A stretch of DNA of 64,000 bases from Dinoroseobacter sp034111085 (GCA_034111085.1 JAWUXZ010000062.1:1-64000), one strand, 5' to 3'. Shown: positions 42,013 through 51,637, counted from the stretch's first letter. Numbers and translations: made by a program. Notes: a model not told the origin generated them from the sequence alone.

Positions 42013-43742
42013 TAGATGGGCAGGCCCACTACAAAGCGTGCGCCGAGTGGCTCCGAGGTTGGGTCTGCTCGCGTCGGCAGAATGTTCTCTGCCCAAATCA
42101 CACCGCCATGCGCCTCAACAATTTGCTTCGAAATCGCAAGACCAAGGCCCGAATGATCGCCAAACTGCTTCTCAGGTCGCTCGGAATAGAACCGCGTAAA
42201 AATCTTTGTCAGGGCCTGATGCGGAATGCCCGGACCGGTATCTTCAACAACGACCAGCACACGATCGTCGCGCTGGCGCACCCATAAGCGCACCGCATCT
42301 CCGGCCTCGCAGAATGAAATCGCGTTGGTCAGAAGGTTCACGAACACCTGCGCCAGACGTGGCTCAAGTCCCTGAATGCGGATCGCTTTGTCTGGCATGT
42401 CTGAAATAAAATCGATCCCCTGCCCCTCACACTCTTGGCGGTGGAAAGTCACGAGATTGTTAAGCATATGCAGCAAATCGAACGCGGCTTCTTCCTCGCG
42501 CACCAATTCGCTGTCGAGGCGTGAAGCGTTGGATATGTCTGATACCAAACGGTCCAGCCGCTTGACGTCATGCTGGATCACATCAAGCAGGAGGTTGCGC
42601 TGATCATCACGTTTGGTTTTTCGAAGCGTACCCGACGCAGATCGCAACGACGCGAGCGGGTTCTTGATCTCATGCGCCACGTCAGCCGCAAACTGCTCAT
42701 TGGCATCAATCCGGTCATAGAGCGCGGAAACCATGCCGCGCAGGGCACCTGACAGACGCCCAATCTCGTCCGGGCGAGCGGTTAGGTCGGGGATGCGGAC
42801 GCGTCCCGGGCTCATCTTACGGGCATTCTTATCACGGCCCAGTTCGGCCGCAGCGGCAAGGTCCGACAATGGGTTTGCAATGGTTGAGGCAAGCACAAGC
42901 GACAGTCCAATCGACACCAGCAGCGCGACGAAGAACATTTGCAAAACCTGCTCGCGTTCTCGCTGCACCAGATCATCAATCTCGCCCGCCGCCGTGGTAA
43001 GCGCGACCGCACCAATCACCTGGCCCGAGACCTCAATCGGGGTGCCAACAGCAAAAACATGCGCACCATTTGCATCAAGCGTGTTCAATGACTGGGTCTG
43101 CCCAGCCAGAACTTGCGCCAAGATTTCGCTGACCTGATCTTGTGGATTAACCTCGACAGGCGGCAAATCGGCGTTCACTAGCCCGGAAATAAGCGACCAA
43201 ACCCCGTTAAGCATGTCGGTGATTAGCGTCGGATCCCCACCACGGTCATCAACCGTCGGAAGCAACCCGCTATCGCCAACTTCGGTCTGAGCAAGCACGT
43301 TGCCCTGAACATCATAGACGAACAACTGTACGCTTTGCGCCATATCGAGGCCCGCAATCGTCCGCTCAGGACCAAGCCCCTCCAAATCGGCCCCGTTGAC
43401 GCCATCTTGCATTTCAAGCTGAGCTTCAAACACATCGGCAATCAACTGGGCTTCAAAGAACAACCCCTGCTCGCGCTGTAAAACGAGGCTGTCGCGGAAA
43501 GGGTTTAGATATAGAACGCCCGCAACCAAAATAACCAAAGCCAGCAGATTAAACGTGATGATCTTACGCGCGAGCGGGGATTTGTTCAGCGACAACGCCC
43601 CACGGCGGGAGCGTTGATCGCGCAACTCGTCTTCACCTAGACCCTTCGGCGCAACCCAATCCTCGCCCAACACAACATCTGACGACGTTTGCTGGGCGGG
43701 CTGCTTGTCCCGAGGACGTCCAATGCCAGATACGAGGCTCAT
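42012..43742 (-). CDS. chvG: Sensor histidine kinase ChvG
   Basis: 576 residues. After a ~55-residue cytoplasmic head come TM1 (about 61-79), a ~180-residue periplasmic sensing domain, TM2, HAMP, HisKA (H-box FAADVAHEIKNPLASLRSA) and HATPase (NLLTNAISF, DTGPGIP, SGLGLAISKQIVEAHGG). ChvG/ExoS-type kinases sense acid or envelope stress and control exopolysaccharide and central carbon genes. The chvI stop overlaps its ATG by 4 nt. Confidence 0.94.
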   Translation of the reverse strand: MSLVSGIGRPRDKQPAQQTSSDVVLGEDWVAPKGLGEDELRDQRSRRGALSLNKSPLARKIITFNLLALVILVAGVLYLNPFRDSLVLQREQGLFFEAQLIADVFEAQLEMQDGVNGADLEGLGPERTIAGLDMAQSVQLFVYDVQGNVLAQTEVGDSGLLPTVDDRGGDPTLITDMLNGVWSLISGLVNADLPPVEVNPQDQVSEILAQVLAGQTQSLNTLDANGAHVFAVGTPIEVSGQVIGAVALTTAAGEIDDLVQREREQVLQMFFVALLVSIGLSLVLASTIANPLSDLAAAAELGRDKNARKMSPGRVRIPDLTARPDEIGRLSGALRGMVSALYDRIDANEQFAADVAHEIKNPLASLRSASGTLRKTKRDDQRNLLLDVIQHDVKRLDRLVSDISNASRLDSELVREEEAAFDLLHMLNNLVTFHRQECEGQGIDFISDMPDKAIRIQGLEPRLAQVFVNLLTNAISFCEAGDAVRLWVRQRDDRVLVVVEDTGPGIPHQALTKIFTRFYSERPEKQFGDHSGLGLAISKQIVEAHGGVIWAENILPTRADPTSEPLGARFVVGLPI

Positions 43743-44437
43743 TCCTCGTTATACTTGTACCCGATCCCATAAAGCGTCTCGATGGCAGCAAACTCGTCGT
43801 CTACCATCCGCATCTTCTTGCGCAAGCGCTTGATATGGCTGTCGATTGTACGGTCGTCGACGTAGACCTGATCGTCATACGCCACGTCCATCAACTGATC
43901 GCGGCTTTTCACGAAACCGGGACGCTGGGCGAGCGCTTGCAGCAACAGAAATTCGGTCACCGTCAGAGACACATCCCTGCCCTTCCAGGTCACGGCGTGA
44001 CGCAGGGGGTCCATTGTCAGCCCCCCGCGAGACATGATTTTGCTTTCGTCTGTCTCGACCTCGTTCAGCGCGAGGGCTTCCTGACGGCGTAACAACGCAC
44101 GAATGCGCTCTACCAGCAGACGCTCGGAGAACGGCTTACGCATGTAGTCATCTGCGCCCATCCTCAGGCCCAAAACCTCGTCGATCTCGTCGTCTTTCGA
44201 CGTCAAAAAGATCACCGGCATTTTGGACTTCTGCCGAACCCGCTGAAGCAGGTCCATGCCGTCCATACGCGGCATCTTGATGTCGAAAACACCAAGCTCC
44301 GGCATGCGGCGGTTAAAGGCGTCCAGCGCGGACTGCCCATCATTATAAGTCTCAACGTCAAAGCCTTCGGCTTCAAGCGTAATAGATACGGACGTGAGGA
44401 TATTCCGGTCGTCATCAACCAGTGCGATCCGCGACAT
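43739..44437 (-). CDS. chvI: Response regulator ChvI
   Basis: 232 residues: a receiver domain with acidic pair (VDDD, 7-10), phosphoacceptor Asp52 (GVFDIKMPRMDG), the FLTSKDDE switch and K in YMRKPF, then an OmpR-type winged helix (SRDQLMDVAYDDQVYVDDR, SHIKRLRKKM). Activated by ChvG. It is divergent from pckA, a recurring alphaproteobacterial arrangement. ATG at 44437 chosen over a 25-codon upstream extension. Confidence 0.95.
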   Translation of the reverse strand: MSRIALVDDDRNILTSVSITLEAEGFDVETYNDGQSALDAFNRRMPELGVFDIKMPRMDGMDLLQRVRQKSKMPVIFLTSKDDEIDEVLGLRMGADDYMRKPFSERLLVERIRALLRRQEALALNEVETDESKIMSRGGLTMDPLRHAVTWKGRDVSLTVTEFLLLQALAQRPGFVKSRDQLMDVAYDDQVYVDDRTIDSHIKRLRKKMRMVDDEFAAIETLYGIGYKYNEE

Positions 44438-44777
44438 GGGCGAACTTCCTTGTACTGCTAAAGCCTGCATTATTTTTTTCGTTACTGTGTTGTTTGGCAG
44501 GCCAAGAATCAATCCTAAACTTGCGAATCAGCATAGGGCGAGGCGTACACGACACGCTATTGCGCCTAACAATGCCTTAACTACCCAAATATTTCACGAG
44601 ATGGTGGCGCTATCGTCGCCCTTGATTGCGCTAACTGCGCCCAAGCGTCCTGTTTCGCCACACTTCCCTCATGCTATAGCCGGAGAAACGACGCTGCTGC
44701 CCGGTGCAATACCGGGCTTTAAGCAACGCTTAACGAAAGGCCGCTACTCCAGTGGCCACAAAGCTCAGGAGCTTTCC
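44438..44777. promoter_or_regulatory. chvI-pckA divergent intergenic region
   Basis: 340 bp without a gene. It holds a GCCCGGT/ACCGGGC hairpin (44699-44705, 44711-44717) with a 5-nt loop and TTT just after, 60 bp before pckA, which looks like a leader terminator/attenuator on the plus strand. Just before the ATG, AAAGC/GCTTT (44760-44764, 44771-44775) places the AGGA ribosome site in its loop. Promoters for the two divergent genes must be here, but I could not assign them. The pckA frame is open back to 44394 but does not look coding. Confidence 0.6.
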
Positions 44778-46376
44778 ATGATCACAGGTCGTGTAAACCC
44801 ATCGCAAACCTTGGACCAACAGGGCTTCGAAGGCCTTGGCTCCGTGTATTATAACCTGCTTGATCCGCAGCTGATCGAGATCGCCTTGGCAAATGGCGAG
44901 GGCCGCTTGGGCAATGGCGGCGCGTTTCTGTGCACCACAGGCAAATTCACGGGCCGCTCGCCCAAGGACAAGCATGTGGTCAAATCGGATACCACGCAGG
45001 ACACAATCTGGTGGGAAAACAACGCCGAGATGTCGCCCGAGGGCTTTGATCGGCTGCACCAAGACATGCTCACCCACATGAAGGGCAAGGACTACTACGT
45101 CCAAGACCTGTTCGGTGGCGCGGACCCAGCGTTGCGTCTTGATGTTCGCATGGTCACGGAACTGGCGTGGCATGGGCTGTTCATCCGTCACTTGCTGCGG
45201 CGTCCGGAACACGACGAGCTCGATACTTTTGTGCCTGAGTTTACCATCGTGAACTGTCCCAGCTTCCAAGCCGACCCGACGCGCCATGACTGCCGCTCAG
45301 AAACAGTTATCGCGATGAACTTCGACAAGAAGCTAATCCTGATCGGCGGCACGGAATATGCGGGCGAGAATAAGAAATCCGTCTTCACGCTGCTCAACTA
45401 CATCCTGCCCGGTCAAGGTGTGATGGCGATGCACTGCTCGGCCAACCACGCAATTGGTAATCCGGTCGATGCGGCCGTCTTTTTCGGCTTGTCCGGCACA
45501 GGCAAGACCACACTGTCGGCAGACCCGAACCGCATCCTGATCGGCGATGATGAACACGGCTGGTCCGATCGCGGTATCTTCAATTTCGAGGGCGGCTGTT
45601 ACGCCAAAACCATCAACCTGTCGGCCAAGGCTGAGCCTGAGATCTATGCCACCACCAAGATGTTTGGCACCGTGATCGAGAACATGGTTTACGACGAAGA
45701 AACGTTGGAGCTCGACTTTGAGGATGACAGCCTGACAGCGAACATGCGCTGTGCCTATCCGCTCGAGTACATCGCCAACGCGTCCGACACAGCCCTTGGC
45801 GGCCACCCCAAAAACATCATCATGCTGACTTGCGATGCCTTCGGTGTCTTGCCCCCCATCGCGCGGCTGACCCCAGCCCAAGCGATGTATCACTTCCTAT
45901 CGGGCTTCACCTCCAAGGTGGCAGGGACCGAGCGTGGCGTGACCGAGCCGGAACCAACATTCTCAACCTGCTTCGGCGCGCCCTTTATGCCACGCAGACC
46001 AGAGGTCTACGGCAATCTGCTGCGTGACAAAATCGCTAAGCATGGCGCAACCTGCTGGTTGGTTAATACCGGCTGGACCGGCGGCGCTTATGGCACAGGC
46101 TCGCGGATGCCGATTAAGGCAACTCGCGCGCTGCTAACGGCAGCCCTGGACGGATCGCTGCACAATGTGACCTTCCGCAAAGACCCGTTCTTCGGCTTCG
46201 ATGTTCCGGTGCAGGTGCATGATGTCGATAGTCGCCTGCTCGATCCACGCGGCTCGTGGACGGATCCCAACGCTTACGACGCGCAAGCCCAAAAGCTGGT
46301 GGAGATGTTTGCCGAAAACTTCGCGCAGTACGTGCCGTTCATTGACGATGACGTGAAAGCCGCCGCCATAGGTTAA
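44778..46376 (+). CDS. pckA: Phosphoenolpyruvate carboxykinase (ATP)
   Basis: 532 residues; converts oxaloacetate and ATP to PEP for gluconeogenesis on organic acids. Motifs: TGRSPKDKH, FGLSGTGKTTLSADP (kinase-1a, around 240), IGDDEHGWS and GVFNF-like IFNFEGGCYAK, and NTGWTGGAYG. The ATG at 44778 is preceded by AGGAG. ChvI, encoded divergently, is the natural candidate regulator. Confidence 0.97.
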   Translation: MITGRVNPSQTLDQQGFEGLGSVYYNLLDPQLIEIALANGEGRLGNGGAFLCTTGKFTGRSPKDKHVVKSDTTQDTIWWENNAEMSPEGFDRLHQDMLTHMKGKDYYVQDLFGGADPALRLDVRMVTELAWHGLFIRHLLRRPEHDELDTFVPEFTIVNCPSFQADPTRHDCRSETVIAMNFDKKLILIGGTEYAGENKKSVFTLLNYILPGQGVMAMHCSANHAIGNPVDAAVFFGLSGTGKTTLSADPNRILIGDDEHGWSDRGIFNFEGGCYAKTINLSAKAEPEIYATTKMFGTVIENMVYDEETLELDFEDDSLTANMRCAYPLEYIANASDTALGGHPKNIIMLTCDAFGVLPPIARLTPAQAMYHFLSGFTSKVAGTERGVTEPEPTFSTCFGAPFMPRRPEVYGNLLRDKIAKHGATCWLVNTGWTGGAYGTGSRMPIKATRALLTAALDGSLHNVTFRKDPFFGFDVPVQVHDVDSRLLDPRGSWTDPNAYDAQAQKLVEMFAENFAQYVPFIDDDVKAAAIG

Positions 46377-46418
46377 GGTCGCATGGTGCGGGGCAGCAGG
46401 GGCGGATATACTCGTCTT

Positions 46419-47150
46419 ATGTTGCGCACCCTGCTGACCTGCATTGTCCTACTGACCGCTGCGCCTGCGATGGCGCAGGGGCCTGTGGTTTTTGCCGCCT
46501 CCAGCCTGAAAACTGCGCTCGACGATGTTGCAGTGGTCTGGGAAATGCGCGGCAATCCGGCCCCGGTGCTGGTATATGCAGGCAGTTCCGCGCTCGCTCG
46601 CCAGATCGATCAAGGCGCGCCTGCGGATTTGGTGTTCACCGCAAGTGCGGATTGGATGGCGTGGCTTAAGTCCCGCGAGTTGATCGTTCCTGGCAGTGAA
46701 ATCGCGCTTCTGGGAAATGAACTGGTCTTGATTGGACCGGCAGGAGATGCCCCGCTTGCGCTAGATGCAGACGCGGTAGCGGCCCGCCTCGGCACAGACC
46801 GCCTCGCAATGGCCTTGGTGGATGCGGTGCCCGCCGGACAATATGGGCGCGCGGCGCTTGAGGCCCTCGGGATGTGGGACCGTCTCGCGCCTTCCGTAGC
46901 GCAAACCGACAATGTGCGCGCGGCCTTGGCTTTGGTGGCGCGAGAAGAAACCCCGCTTGGGATCGTCTACGCCACCGACGCGCTAGCAGAGCCGCGCGTG
47001 TCAGTCCTCGCGACCTTCCCCGAAGACAGCCACCCGCCCATCGAAATCCTCTTGGCACTCGTCCAAGACACCAACCGCGCCCGCGCCTTCTACACTTTCC
47101 TACAGTCGCCAGAGGCACGCGCCATTTTCGTCGCGCAGGGCTTTAAATGA
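46419..47150 (+). CDS. modA: Molybdate ABC transporter substrate-binding protein
   Basis: 243 residues with Sec signal peptide (LLTCIVLLTAAPAMA) and the ModA pattern VVFAASSLKTALDDVA, YAGSSALARQIDQGAPADLVFTAS in pieces, LVDAVPAGQYGRAALEALGMW. It binds molybdate (or tungstate) in the periplasm. Start at 46419 fits the signal peptide; an earlier ATG at 46383 is unlikely. First gene of modABC, 42 bp after pckA. Confidence 0.94.
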   Translation: MLRTLLTCIVLLTAAPAMAQGPVVFAASSLKTALDDVAVVWEMRGNPAPVLVYAGSSALARQIDQGAPADLVFTASADWMAWLKSRELIVPGSEIALLGNELVLIGPAGDAPLALDADAVAARLGTDRLAMALVDAVPAGQYGRAALEALGMWDRLAPSVAQTDNVRAALALVAREETPLGIVYATDALAEPRVSVLATFPEDSHPPIEILLALVQDTNRARAFYTFLQSPEARAIFVAQGFK

Positions 47151-47848
47151 GCTGGTTCGAGCTTGGCCCCGCCGAATGGGCAGCCGTGCGCCTTTCCATC
47201 CAAGTTTCGTTCTGGGCCACTTTTGCCAGCCTGCCTTTCGGTCTGCTCACCGCTTTCGCCCTCGCGCGCTGGCGCTTTCCGGGCAAGACATTCCTTAACG
47301 GTCTCGTCCACTTGCCCCTGATCCTGCCGCCCGTCGTCACGGGCTATCTCCTGCTCAGCGCGTTCGGGCGACGCGGCCCACTTGGCCAATTCCTCGAGCA
47401 AACCTTCGGCATTACCATCGCGTTTCAGTGGACAGGCGCAGCCCTCGCCGCCGCGATCATGGCGTTCCCGCTTATGGTCCGCGCCATGCGTCTCGCGATT
47501 GAGGCCGTGGACCCAAAGCTAGAGGAGGCCGCAGCCACACTTGGTGCCCCGCGCATCATAATCTTCTTCACGATAACACTGCCCCTGATCCTGCCGGGTC
47601 TGATCGCAGGGGTCATTCTCGCTTTCGCAAAGGCGATGGGCGAATTTGGTGCGACGATTACGTTCGTGTCCAACATCCCCGGCCAAACTCAAACCTTACC
47701 GTCGGCCATCTACGCCTTCCTGCAAGTGCCGGGCGGTGAAAATGCGGCCCTGCGCCTGGTCGTTATCTCAGTTGTTATCGCGATGAGCGCGCTGGCGTTG
47801 TCGGAAGTCTTCGCGCGCCGCGCCGCAAAGCGAGTGGCCGGAAGATGA
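47147..47848 (+). CDS. modB: Molybdate ABC transporter permease
   Basis: 233 residues with five to six membrane helices and the permease coupling loop EAAATLGAPRIIIFFTITLPLI (EAA motif). Overlaps modA and modC by ATGA at each end, so the three are translated together. Confidence 0.95.
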   Translation: MSWFELGPAEWAAVRLSIQVSFWATFASLPFGLLTAFALARWRFPGKTFLNGLVHLPLILPPVVTGYLLLSAFGRRGPLGQFLEQTFGITIAFQWTGAALAAAIMAFPLMVRAMRLAIEAVDPKLEEAAATLGAPRIIIFFTITLPLILPGLIAGVILAFAKAMGEFGATITFVSNIPGQTQTLPSAIYAFLQVPGGENAALRLVVISVVIAMSALALSEVFARRAAKRVAGR

Positions 47849-48933
47849 GCCTGTCAGTGCGGATCAAACACCACTTCCCCAATTTCAGCTTGGATGCCGC
47901 GTTCGAGGCTCCGATGGGCGTCACGGGTTTGATCGGGCCGTCAGGGTCCGGAAAATCCACCATTATCAACGCTATCGCCGGTCTGCTGCGCCCAGACGAA
48001 AGCCGCATTGTGCTGGGCAAAGGTGCTCTGTCGGACACGACCTCAGGCGCATGGCGTCCTCCGCGCGACCGCGCTGTCGGCTACGTGTTCCAAGACCACC
48101 GCCTGTTCCCGCATATGAATGTTGCTAAGAACCTCGATTACGGCAGGTGGGCGCGCGGACGACCGCGAGACGCAGCACGTCACGATCAGGTTGTTGAGCT
48201 GCTTGGCCTCGGTGGTCTGCTCGACCGCAGGACTGCCGCTTTATCTGGTGGTGAGAAAGCCCGTGTTGGGATTGCCCGCGCGCTTCTGTCTGGCCCGCGC
48301 CTGCTGCTGATGGACGAACCGCTTGCTGCGCTGGATGGGGACCGCAAGGGCGAGATTTTGCCGTATCTCGAGCGTATCCGCGACGAGGCCGAAATCCCTA
48401 TCGTCTATGTCAGCCACGCGCTCGACGAGGTGATCCGGCTTGCCACGACTCTGGTCTTGATGCGCGATGGAAAGGTCATTCAATCGGGGCCAGCCGAGGA
48501 TATTCTGTGCAATCCAGCGAGTGCAACGACGCTGGGCAGTGCCGCGATCGGCGCGCTTTTGCCCGCGCGCCTGACCGGCAAATCCGCTGACGGCTTAAGC
48601 GAGCTGTCCGTCTCAGGTGGCAAGCTATGGGTTCCGCAGATCGAGGCCACGACAGAGCGCCTCCTGCGCATCCGCGTTCATGCCAACGATGTGCTTTTGT
48701 CGCGCGAACGTCCGACCGGTCTGTCAGCGCTCAACATCCTGCCCGCAACCGTCGCGCGCATTACCGAAGGCCTTGGCCCGGACAAGCTGGTGCAACTTCG
48801 CGTGGGTAACGACTTCGTACTGGCTCAGGTGACGAATCGCTCGGCAAACGCACTAGAACTGTCAGAAGGGGCCACTTGTTTTGCAATTCTGAAATCGGTC
48901 GCCGTCTCGCAAAACGACATCAGTGGGCGCTAA
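47845..48933 (+). CDS. modC: Molybdate ABC transporter ATP-binding protein
   Basis: 362 residues: Walker A GPSGSGKST, Q-loop YVFQDHRLFPH, signature LSGGEKARVGIARAL, Walker B LLLMDEPLAALD and switch His in VSHALDE. The C-terminal ~65 residues form a MOP-like domain (ALNILPATVARITEG, NDFVLAQVTNRSANAL). Powers ModB. Its stop overlaps the convergent TSUP gene's stop by 4 nt. Confidence 0.95.
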   Translation: MSLSVRIKHHFPNFSLDAAFEAPMGVTGLIGPSGSGKSTIINAIAGLLRPDESRIVLGKGALSDTTSGAWRPPRDRAVGYVFQDHRLFPHMNVAKNLDYGRWARGRPRDAARHDQVVELLGLGGLLDRRTAALSGGEKARVGIARALLSGPRLLLMDEPLAALDGDRKGEILPYLERIRDEAEIPIVYVSHALDEVIRLATTLVLMRDGKVIQSGPAEDILCNPASATTLGSAAIGALLPARLTGKSADGLSELSVSGGKLWVPQIEATTERLLRIRVHANDVLLSRERPTGLSALNILPATVARITEGLGPDKLVQLRVGNDFVLAQVTNRSANALELSEGATCFAILKSVAVSQNDISGR

Positions 48934-49727
48934 AGAAACGCCTTTCGGATCAAGTTCAGGCCGGCCACGACGAGCACCAGCAGCGTGACTTTCCGAAACA
49001 AGTTCTGATCCATCCGGTCTTGAAGACGAAAACCAATCCACATCCCCACGAAGGCAGGAATCACCAAAAGCGCGGACAAAGGCGCTGTGTGTTGGCTCAA
49101 AATGCCGGACTGGATATGCCCAAAGAACAACGACACAGACCCAAGCCCGTAGATCACCCCCTGAACAACCATCTGCTTAGCTTTGGGCGTATTGATCGCC
49201 ATCAAATACAGCACGGTCGTCGGGCCCCACGTCCCTGCTATCCCGCCAAGAATGCCAGAAATCAGGCCAATGCCCCATTCGCTCCAGTTCCGGTTTTCAG
49301 GCTTGATCTGGAACTTCAAACCCAGAAGCTGCAACACCGACAGCCCCACCACCGGAACTCCCAGCACGGCAAAAAACACCCTGTCGGGGATCATACTAAC
49401 GGTCTGCGCGGCCAGAAAAATCGCAACGCAAACAACAATCAGATAGCGGCGAAACTCTTTGATCGCGTCCCAAGCCGGGCCCCTGCCTTGCCGGAAGGTT
49501 TGCAAGCCATTCGACATCACGACGGGCAAAATCACCGCAGCCAGCGCCAGCTTCGGGTCCATGACCGAGCCAAGCACAGACACCATCACCAGCGGCATCG
49601 CGAATCCGACCATGCCTTTGATGATCCCCGCCATCAAAGTGATGCCGATGGCCGTGACCAATAGGAACGGTGTAAGGTTAAGTAGAATATCGGGCAAAGC
49701 CACGCCTTTCCAGCGAACCTGTTTCAC
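48930..49727 (-). CDS. Sulfite/anion exporter, TauE/SafE (TSUP) family
   Basis: 265 residues, about eight membrane helices, with MAGIIKGMVGFAMPLVMVSVLG and the second repeat GLISGILGGIAGTWGPTTVLYL, the TSUP repeat pattern. It probably exports sulfite, sulfoacetate or another organic anion; no adjacent substrate-degradation gene gives a clue. The frame starts with GTG at 49727; TTG at 49697 with GGAAAGG upstream gives the commoner family N-terminus and may be the true start. Confidence 0.85.
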   Translation of the reverse strand: MKQVRWKGVALPDILLNLTPFLLVTAIGITLMAGIIKGMVGFAMPLVMVSVLGSVMDPKLALAAVILPVVMSNGLQTFRQGRGPAWDAIKEFRRYLIVVCVAIFLAAQTVSMIPDRVFFAVLGVPVVGLSVLQLLGLKFQIKPENRNWSEWGIGLISGILGGIAGTWGPTTVLYLMAINTPKAKQMVVQGVIYGLGSVSLFFGHIQSGILSQHTAPLSALLVIPAFVGMWIGFRLQDRMDQNLFRKVTLLVLVVAGLNLIRKAFL

Positions 49728-49905
49728 CTTGTCCTAGGCCTCGGACCTGGGGAATAAAAGACGCAAAAAGCGCGCAACCTCCACTTGCCCTGCCGGATGC
49801 GCGATCTAGCTCCGAGACATATTGATACGGAAAATGCCGCACCTGCGAATTTTTCTTGCGCTGCACCTGCAAACTGCTAAACCCGGTGCCGACCGAAAAG
49901 AAAGC

Positions 49906-51615
49906 ATGATGGAGACGATGATGGCCCATGATGGACAAGACTTGAACGTCAGCGAGATCGCCCCCGTGCTGCTCGATGACCTGCTGGCACTGACCAAAGC
50001 GGCCGTAGCGCCGGTCGAGGCTTTGCTGGACATCGCCACCACCAAAGTCCGCGCAACAGTCACTTCGGGCGAGCGTGTTTCCGGGGCTTTGATAGAGGCC
50101 AACCAGACCGCAGCGCACGGACTGGCATGGCTGGCAACGTACGTCGAATCCTTGCGCCAGATGCAGAACTGGGCCGAGCGCCTCAGCGCGGAAGGCAAGT
50201 TCGGCGAGGTCGAAGCGCTGATCCATCAGATCGCGTTTGGCGAATACCTCTGGCAGCTATACGGCGGCATTCAGATGAACCAAGGCGAGATCGTGCGCCT
50301 GCAAGATCTGGGCCTGACCCAAGACGACCAGCGCGCCATGATGAGCCCCGCAATCATGGCGCTGACCCAGAAAGGCAACACCCAAGCCGCGCGGATGCGT
50401 CTGGTTGCGTTGATGCAGGAACGCTCCGCTGAAGTGACGGTGGGCGCATCCGGCCTCGATGACGAATTGGAAATGATCCGCGAGCAGTTCCGCCGCTTCG
50501 CCGTCGAAAAGGTGGAACCCTTCGCCCATGATTGGCACCTCAAAGACGAGCTGATCCCGATTGAAATCATCGACGAGCTTGCCGAAATGGGTGTGTTTGG
50601 CCTGACTATCCCCGAAGAATACGGCGGGCTTGGGCTGTCCAAAGCCTCCATGTGTGTCGTGTCCGAGGAGCTATCTCGCGGCTATATCGGCGTCGGCAGC
50701 CTTGGCACCCGGTCCGAGATCGCGGCTGAGTTGATCATTTGCGGCGGCACCGAAGAGCAAAAGCAAAAATGGCTGCCCCAGCTTGCCAGCGCTGAAACCC
50801 TGCCGACGGCCGTATTCACCGAGCCAAACACAGGCTCTGATCTCGGCAGCTTACGCGCGCGCGCAGTTAAGGACGAGAACGGCGATTATAAAATAATCGG
50901 GAACAAGACCTGGATTACCCACGCCTCGCGCACCCATGTGATGACGCTGCTTGCACGTACGAACCCTGACAGCACAAACCACACCGGGCTGTCGATGTTT
51001 CTTGCCGAAAAAACCCCCGGCGACGATGCGCATCCGTTCCCAACCGAAGGCATGACCGGCGGCGAGATCGAAGTGCTCGGCTATCGCGGCATGAAAGAAT
51101 ACGAGCTCGCGTTCGACAACTTCCACGTCAAGGGTGAGAACCTGCTGGGTGGCGAAGAAGGCAAAGGCTTCAAGCAGCTGATGGAAACGTTCGAGAGCGC
51201 CCGCATTCAGACCGCCGCACGCGCAGTTGGCGTGGCCGCGTCTGCGCTCGATGTGTCGATGAAATATGCGCAAGATCGCAAGCAATTCGGAAAGTCGTTG
51301 ATCGCCTTTCCACGCGTGGCCTCGAAGCTTGCCATGATGGCGGTTGAGATCATGATTGCCCGCCAGCTGACCTATTTCAGCGCCGCCGAGAAAGACGAAG
51401 GCCGCCGCTGTGATCTGGAAGCCGGAATGGCGAAACTGCTGGGCGCGCGCGTGGCTTGGGCCGCCGCCGATAACGGTCTGCAAATCCACGGGGGCAACGG
51501 GTTCGCGCTTGAATACAAAATCAGCCGCATTCTGTGCGATGCGCGTATCCTAAATATCTTCGAGGGCGCGGCGGAGATACAAGCCCAAGTAATCGCGCGG
51601 CGTTTGCTGGGCTAA
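49906..51615 (+). CDS. mcd: Acyl-CoA dehydrogenase, probable (2S)-methylsuccinyl-CoA dehydrogenase
   Basis: About 569 residues, clearly longer than a usual ~380-residue acyl-CoA dehydrogenase. The first ~175 residues are a helical extension (LDDLLALTKAAVAPVEALLD, TYVESLRQMQNWAERLSAEGKF in pieces) like that of Rhodobacter Mcd, the enzyme of the ethylmalonyl-CoA pathway. The catalytic part has PEEYGGLGLSKASM, TEPNTGSDLGSLRA, KQFGKSLIAFPRVASKLA and IHGGNGFALEYKISRILCD. It would pass electrons to the ETF encoded here. Start uncertain: ATG codons at 49906, 49909, 49918 and 49921; the last two follow GGAG. The specific name is inferred. Confidence 0.75.
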   Translation: MMETMMAHDGQDLNVSEIAPVLLDDLLALTKAAVAPVEALLDIATTKVRATVTSGERVSGALIEANQTAAHGLAWLATYVESLRQMQNWAERLSAEGKFGEVEALIHQIAFGEYLWQLYGGIQMNQGEIVRLQDLGLTQDDQRAMMSPAIMALTQKGNTQAARMRLVALMQERSAEVTVGASGLDDELEMIREQFRRFAVEKVEPFAHDWHLKDELIPIEIIDELAEMGVFGLTIPEEYGGLGLSKASMCVVSEELSRGYIGVGSLGTRSEIAAELIICGGTEEQKQKWLPQLASAETLPTAVFTEPNTGSDLGSLRARAVKDENGDYKIIGNKTWITHASRTHVMTLLARTNPDSTNHTGLSMFLAEKTPGDDAHPFPTEGMTGGEIEVLGYRGMKEYELAFDNFHVKGENLLGGEEGKGFKQLMETFESARIQTAARAVGVAASALDVSMKYAQDRKQFGKSLIAFPRVASKLAMMAVEIMIARQLTYFSAAEKDEGRRCDLEAGMAKLLGARVAWAAADNGLQIHGGNGFALEYKISRILCDARILNIFEGAAEIQAQVIARRLLG

Positions 51616-51637
51616 AACCTCCAAGAGCAATACGGAA

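Noticed and set aside
44394..44777. N-terminal extension of PckA by 128 codons
   Set aside because: The frame is open by chance; the family starts at the ATG at 44778, which has an AGGAG site, and the upstream stretch overlaps the chvI start region.
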